From: Bradyrhizobium sp. S69
GTDB taxonomy: Bacteria > Pseudomonadota > Alphaproteobacteria > Rhizobiales > Xanthobacteraceae
Assembly: GCF_009766005.1 (NCBI RefSeq)
Contig: NZ_LMUK01000043.1
Span: 396,166 to 460,165 of the forward strand
DNA: 64,000 bases
Direction of reading: 5' to 3'
Shown piece after piece: positions 60,223-64,000 of the stretch; the first letter of the stretch is position 1, and every line of letters starts with the position of its first letter. A program made the translations under genes and the position numbers. Under the pieces are notes generated by a model, which had not been told where the DNA came from, made no database searches, and saw nothing but the letters and a program-made list of their open reading frames with translations.

Positions 60223-61490
60223 TCGGCCGCTGCCAATTTTGCCGGCACGCCCCGGGACATCGAACCGTCGCGCCGCGCACAGGCCGGCCGAAGAATCGAA
60301 GCAAATCCGAGCCACAGCGCGATCGAACCGAGCGCAAAGCTGCCGAGAATGAGAAACATCGCGCTATACCCGATCTCCTGGGCGATCCAGCCGCCGATCA
60401 GCGGGCTTAGCGATGCGCCAAGACCCTGGATGGTCATCACCGCCCCCTGCCCGACATTGACGCGCCCGCTGCCCTGCAGAATACGCGCGACGAGGCCCGG
60501 AACGGCGACACTCTGCAAGCCGGCGCCAACGCCGTCCAATATCTGAACCGGATACACGCCCCATTTGTTCATCACAAGCGCGGCAATGACGCCCCGGATC
60601 GGCAGCGCGATGAACGAAATCAGCAGCACCATCCAGTAGCCTTGCTTCTCGGCGAGACGCATCGCGATCAGCGACACCAAGATCATGACGCCTTGCGCCA
60701 CGACGATGGTGATCGCGACGAATCCGGCCGGGTCGGCCTGTTTGGCCGAGACGACGGCGAGCCCGTAAAGCGGCAGCATCGCGCCATTGCCGAGGTGAAA
60801 CAACGCCAGCGCCGCCGCCAGGATCAGCAACGGCCTGCATTCGAGCAGCACGGTGATGCCGCCCACGCCGACGCCATCGTCCTTGCCGCTGTCGAGCCCG
60901 CGCGCCTCGTCGTCGTCGATCGCATCGGTCGGGATCATCAGCACCGAGATGATCGACAGCACCCCGAACGCAGCGGCCAGCGCGAGCACGGCGGTAAACC
61001 CGAACTGCCACCCGAGCAGGCCCGACAGGCCGGCGCCGACCATGTTGCCGGCATGGTTGAATGCCTGGTTATGTCCGTTCTGCCGGTTGAATCCGGCCTG
61101 GCGAACGATGCCGAGCGTGATGCCGGTGACCGCCGGCCCGATCGCAGCCCCCGCGATCGCGGTTGCGACCTGCGACAGCGTCACCAGCCAGAAGCCTTGC
61201 GACAGCAACACGATGCCGGAAGCGATCACCGTGCAGATGCCGGGTATGATGACGTAAAGTTTTTTGCGCCTGGTGGCGTCAATGACCGCGCCGGCCGGCG
61301 TGGTCATGACCATGCCCGCGACGCCGCCGACCGTCATGACGGTGCCGATCAGCCCGCTTTTCCAGCCATGCGCCAGCAAGAACACGCCGAGGAATGGGCC
61401 GATTCCAGCCTGCATGTCGGCCATGAAGAAATTCAGCGACAGCAGCGGCCATACGGCTTTGGCGGCCAATTCGTTCGACGGTCGTGTCAC
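60219..61490 (-). CDS. MFS transporter
   Basis: 423 residues from GTG 61490, with GAGGGAG 7 nt before it. Twelve helices; MFS signature-like VGGVAGMVMTTPAGAVIDATRRKKLY (loop 2-3) and AGLSGLLGWQFG. Cytosolic loop about 195-215 is acidic (DDDEARGLDSGKDDG). Drug or metabolite export is likely. It is coupled to the ArsB-type gene by GTGA overlap, so the two may serve the same stress. Confidence 0.88.
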   Translation of the reverse strand: MTRPSNELAAKAVWPLLSLNFFMADMQAGIGPFLGVFLLAHGWKSGLIGTVMTVGGVAGMVMTTPAGAVIDATRRKKLYVIIPGICTVIASGIVLLSQGFWLVTLSQVATAIAGAAIGPAVTGITLGIVRQAGFNRQNGHNQAFNHAGNMVGAGLSGLLGWQFGFTAVLALAAAFGVLSIISVLMIPTDAIDDDEARGLDSGKDDGVGVGGITVLLECRPLLILAAALALFHLGNGAMLPLYGLAVVSAKQADPAGFVAITIVVAQGVMILVSLIAMRLAEKQGYWMVLLISFIALPIRGVIAALVMNKWGVYPVQILDGVGAGLQSVAVPGLVARILQGSGRVNVGQGAVMTIQGLGASLSPLIGGWIAQEIGYSAMFLILGSFALGSIALWLGFASILRPACARRDGSMSRGVPAKLAAAE

Positions 61491-61589
61491 CCGGGCGCTC
61501 CCTCGCCGGGATCGGCGATCGGCCGACTAACGCCTGAGACCCGGGTTTGGTTCGCGCATCGGCGGTCGGCGGAGGCATTTTCTCGAACT

Positions 61590-62138
61590 TCAGCCCATTT
61601 TCAACGCGCCAAAATGCAACGCGATCACGCTCGCGCAAGTCCCGGCGGCGAGCGCCCAAAGCGGATTGCGCTTGCTCAGGACGACGAACGCGGCGGTGAA
61701 AAGGCTGATGCCGATCGTGACGCCGTCGCGATCGGCGGTTCGCATCATCGCCACACCGCTCGCCAGGATCAGGCCGAGCGCGACCGGCACGATGCCTTCC
61801 TTGCCCAGTTGAAGCCATCGCCGGTCGGACCATCTTGCAATGGCGCGGCTGGCGATGAAGGCCAGCGAACAGGACGGGATCATGATCGCCAGCGTCGCCA
61901 CCATAAGCCCGGCAAGGCCGGCGAGCTGCCAGCCGATCAGGCTCACCATGATGATGTTGGGACCTGGAGCGGCGTGCGAGATGGCGAAGAGATCGGCGAA
62001 CGAGGCGTCGTTCATCCAGCCCTGGATTTCGACCACCTGTCGCCTGATCTCGGGCAGCACCGCGTTGGCGCCGCCGATCGACACCAGCGAGAGAATGGCG
62101 AACACATGCGCGATCCGGAACAGCATGGCAAAACTCAT
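61590..62138 (-). CDS. chromate transporter, C-terminal half protein (second pair)
   Basis: 182 residues from ATG 62138, overlapping the first-half stop by 4 bp. Motif IGGANAVLPEIRRQVVEIQGWMNDASFADLFAISHAAPGPNIIMVSLIGWQLAG, about five helices. Same architecture as the pair at 54543-55702 but clearly divergent in sequence. 99 bp from the MFS gene start. Confidence 0.88.
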   Translation of the reverse strand: MSFAMLFRIAHVFAILSLVSIGGANAVLPEIRRQVVEIQGWMNDASFADLFAISHAAPGPNIIMVSLIGWQLAGLAGLMVATLAIMIPSCSLAFIASRAIARWSDRRWLQLGKEGIVPVALGLILASGVAMMRTADRDGVTIGISLFTAAFVVLSKRNPLWALAAGTCASVIALHFGALKMG

Positions 62139-62728
62139 GCGCGTCGCTCCACTGCCGCGAGCGCGACGCTCAGCGGCACCATGGTGACGACGACCGGAAC
62201 CAGCGGCCAATCGAGCAGCCCGATCGCGACGAACGGGATAGCCGCCACCACCAGCGCCAGCCGCGACGGCTTGATCTTTTGCGTCATCTTTAGCGCGGTT
62301 CCGAGCACGAGGCCCGCGGCGCCCGCGGCGGCGCCGATCAGGGCGGCTCGCACCTCCGGGATCGACGCGAAGCGCTGGTAGACCACCGCCAGCGACGTCA
62401 CGATCACCAGCGGCATCACCATCTGGCCGACGAGACACAGCAACACGCCGGTGACGCCCTGGAAACGGTCTCCCAGCATCACGGCGGCGTTCATGGTGTG
62501 GGGGCCCGGCAAGATCTGGCCGACGCCGAGGATCGCGGCGAACTCCTTGTCGGTCACCCACTGCCGCTCTTCGACAATCACGCGCCTGGCCCAGGGGGCG
62601 ATGCCGCCAAATCCAAGCAGGCCGATCTTCAGGAATCCGAAGAACAGCTCACTTTTACTCACGGCACGGGATGCGACTTCACTTTCATCGCCCGCTGTGT
62701 CCTCGCTGTCCGTCATCGTTCCGCCCAT
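62135..62728 (-). CDS. chromate transporter, N-terminal half protein (second pair)
   Basis: 197 residues from ATG 62728; ATG 62716 is also possible (GGCGGA just before it). ELFFGFLKIGLLGFGGIAPWARRVIVEERQWVTDKEFAAILGVGQILPGPHTMNAAVMLGDRFQG is the chromate transporter repeat. Partner of the gene above. Confidence 0.88.
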   Translation of the reverse strand: MGGTMTDSEDTAGDESEVASRAVSKSELFFGFLKIGLLGFGGIAPWARRVIVEERQWVTDKEFAAILGVGQILPGPHTMNAAVMLGDRFQGVTGVLLCLVGQMVMPLVIVTSLAVVYQRFASIPEVRAALIGAAAGAAGLVLGTALKMTQKIKPSRLALVVAAIPFVAIGLLDWPLVPVVVTMVPLSVALAAVERRA

Positions 62729-62826
62729 GCCTGTCCCGCCCGCGATTGCCGTTGCGGTGAACCCAGCATACGAAGCCTGCGATGGCCCGCTTTCAAAAGC
62801 GGGTCAGAATGCGATAGAATTGGGCC

Positions 62827-63609
62827 ATGGTCCGAAATATTCGCGCGCAGGAAATCGAAGCGCTGCCGAGGCCGATCGTCTCCGTCGGCAACGACTACCC
62901 GGCCGGCCATCTGCATCCCACGCATCGGCACGGCCGCTCGCAACTGCTGTTCGCCGAAATCGGCACGATGCTGGTGCGAACCGCGCAGGGAGCCTGGCTG
63001 GTCCCGACCCAGCAGGCGATCTGGATTCCCGCCGGCATCGATCACAGCATCACCATGTTATGCCGGGTCGCGACCCGCAGCGTCTATCTGAACGACAATG
63101 CCGCCCACGGCAGGACGAAATCATGTCAGGTGGTCGGCGTATCGCCGCTATTGCGGCAGCTCTTGATCGAAGCGGTCGATCTACCACCGGAGTATGACCC
63201 CGGCGATCGCGACGGCAAGATCATGTCGCTGTTGATCGACGAGATTGCGGCCGCGCCGGTATTGCCGCTCAGTCTTCCGCTTCCGACCGAAGCACGGCTG
63301 GCGGCAAGATGTCAGCGCTTTCTCGCTTCGCCGACGGCGCAGGACACCGTCGATCTCTGGTGCGGCGAACTCGGCTTGAGCCGCCGGACGTTGACGCGGA
63401 TGTTCAAGCAGGAAACCGGCCTGACGTTCTCGGAATGGCAGCGGCGTGCCTGCCTGCTGTGGGCGCTGCCGCGTCTTCTGGCCGGCGACAAGATAACGAC
63501 GGTCGCCTTCGATCTCGGCTATTCCAGCCCGGCCGCCTTCACTGCGATGTTCAAGCAACTGATCGGCAGCGCACCCGCGCTCTATCTCCGGCAGCGTCAT
63601 GATGTCTGA
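62827..63609 (+). CDS. AraC-family transcriptional regulator (cupin sensor)
   Basis: 260 residues. N-terminal cupin (AGHLHPTHRHGRSQLLFAEIGTMLVRTAQGAWLVPTQQAIWIPAGIDHSI), C-terminal AraC helix-turn-helix pair: LWCGELGLSRRTLTRMFKQETGLTFSEWQRRACLLWALPRLLAGDKITTVAFDLGYSSPAAFTAMFKQLIG. Resembles the NimR/YeaM type that controls transporters. It is divergent from the second chromate pair with 98 bp between starts, so that pair, the MFS and arsB genes are candidate targets. Confidence 0.92.
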   Translation: MVRNIRAQEIEALPRPIVSVGNDYPAGHLHPTHRHGRSQLLFAEIGTMLVRTAQGAWLVPTQQAIWIPAGIDHSITMLCRVATRSVYLNDNAAHGRTKSCQVVGVSPLLRQLLIEAVDLPPEYDPGDRDGKIMSLLIDEIAAAPVLPLSLPLPTEARLAARCQRFLASPTAQDTVDLWCGELGLSRRTLTRMFKQETGLTFSEWQRRACLLWALPRLLAGDKITTVAFDLGYSSPAAFTAMFKQLIGSAPALYLRQRHDV

Positions 63610-63636
63610 ATATGCCTTCGCGATCTCGCGACGCGC

Positions 63637-64000
63637 TGCGCCCGAGGTTTGCAAAATTCGTTCGCCCTAAAAATGGAGAGGGCGCAGGCGACCCTCAAGA
63701 GAGGGTGCAGGGAAGACCGGGTGCGCGCTGCACCCGCGGTCTCATGTGCAAAAGTAGCAAACAAAAAGCGCACACGAGCATACAGGTTCAGCGGAAGCAG
63801 TCCGGCCTTCCCTGCGCAATGGTTTTAACGGTCTGTTTCGTGCTCTCCCCGGCGAGACCATGCTTTGTTGTCACCGTCGCCAGCGTGATGCGAAGCATCA
63901 TCGCGAACTTGATGCCGGCATCGGGGCATCAGGACCACACGACTTAACCGTCCGCCTCACGCGCTGTTCGTCAAAAGCGCATCCGCGTCCACCGCTCCCC
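63637..64000. repeat. long dispersed structured repeat, copy B (cut by the window edge)
   Basis: Collinear with copy A at 1972-2560: shares TGCGCCCGAGGTTTGCA, GGGTGCGCGCTGCACCC, CACACGAGCATACAGGTTC, TTTCGTGCTCTCCCCGGCGA and ATCAGGACCACACGACTT. The long arms (63707-63720 and 63802-63815) pair with one mismatch, and one A-T pair of copy A is here G-C, a compensating change. It fills the last 391 bp of the window, after the AraC gene; I see no gene in it. Confidence 0.75.

Noticed and set aside
60642..62381. 579-codon open frame opposite the MFS and chromate genes
   Set aside because: Covers parts of three genes on the other strand and has low-complexity composition (Arg, His, Gln, Asp).

Overview
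The window reads as chromosomal sequence of a Bradyrhizobium/Rhodopseudomonas-type alphaproteobacterium (family Nitrobacteraceae, formerly Bradyrhizobiaceae). The grounds are the high GC content, the order miaA|serB-degP-DUF2065-hflC-hflK-folA-thyA, the order sspB-fumC-DUF4169-RHH protein, the alphaproteobacterial SspB, and several families of GC-rich palindromic repeats between genes that I associate with these genera. I saw no tRNA, rRNA, CRISPR array, prophage or complete insertion sequence.

Left part (1-16.7 kb): the start of a TRAP solute-binding protein gene, a LysR regulator, a copy of a long structured repeat, a YafK-type L,D-transpeptidase, a class III nucleotide cyclase, a MarR regulator divergent from a ClC channel with a 19-bp operator between them, a cysteine synthase, an alpha/beta hydrolase, and a malonate module (matA, mdcA and a divergent LysR). 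A free-standing BamA-type Omp85 protein follows.

Second part (16.7-28.1 kb): leuA preceded by a leader ORF rich in Leu and Ile codons, a GIY-YIG nuclease flanked by palindromes, a PPK2 polyphosphate kinase, and two ABC transport systems. One system has separate ATPase, permease and NMT1-like binding protein with PEBP, cupin and NUDIX genes among them. The other is an OpuC/EgtU-like ATPase plus a permease-binding-protein fusion.

Third part (28.3-39.5 kb): a Bug-type binding protein, a DUF1932 dehydrogenase and a LigI-like 2-pyrone-4,6-dicarboxylate lactonase in a row, then a membrane sulfatase-fold enzyme, a TetR regulator divergent from a heme-membrane protein, an SDR, and a c-di-GMP locus (GGDEF protein with a degenerate EAL domain, divergent from PilZ).

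Fourth part (39.7-54.4 kb): a branched-chain amino acid cluster on the minus strand (leader peptide plus attenuator, ilvB, threonine dehydratase, ilvN, methyltransferase, LysE exporter, ilvC). It is followed by miaA and serB, whose divergent start codons share a CATG, and by degP, DUF2065, hflC, hflK, folA and thyA.

Right end (54.5-64 kb): a split chromate transporter pair, sspB, fumC with its two small partners, an ArsB-type pump, an MFS transporter, a second split chromate transporter pair, an AraC regulator, and a second copy of the long structured repeat running off the end. No single locus is a plainly new defence or biosynthetic system. The observations most worth following are the structured dispersed repeat, the GIY-YIG gene between matching palindromes, the leuA leader, the malonate CoA-transfer route, and the BamA away from its usual neighbours.
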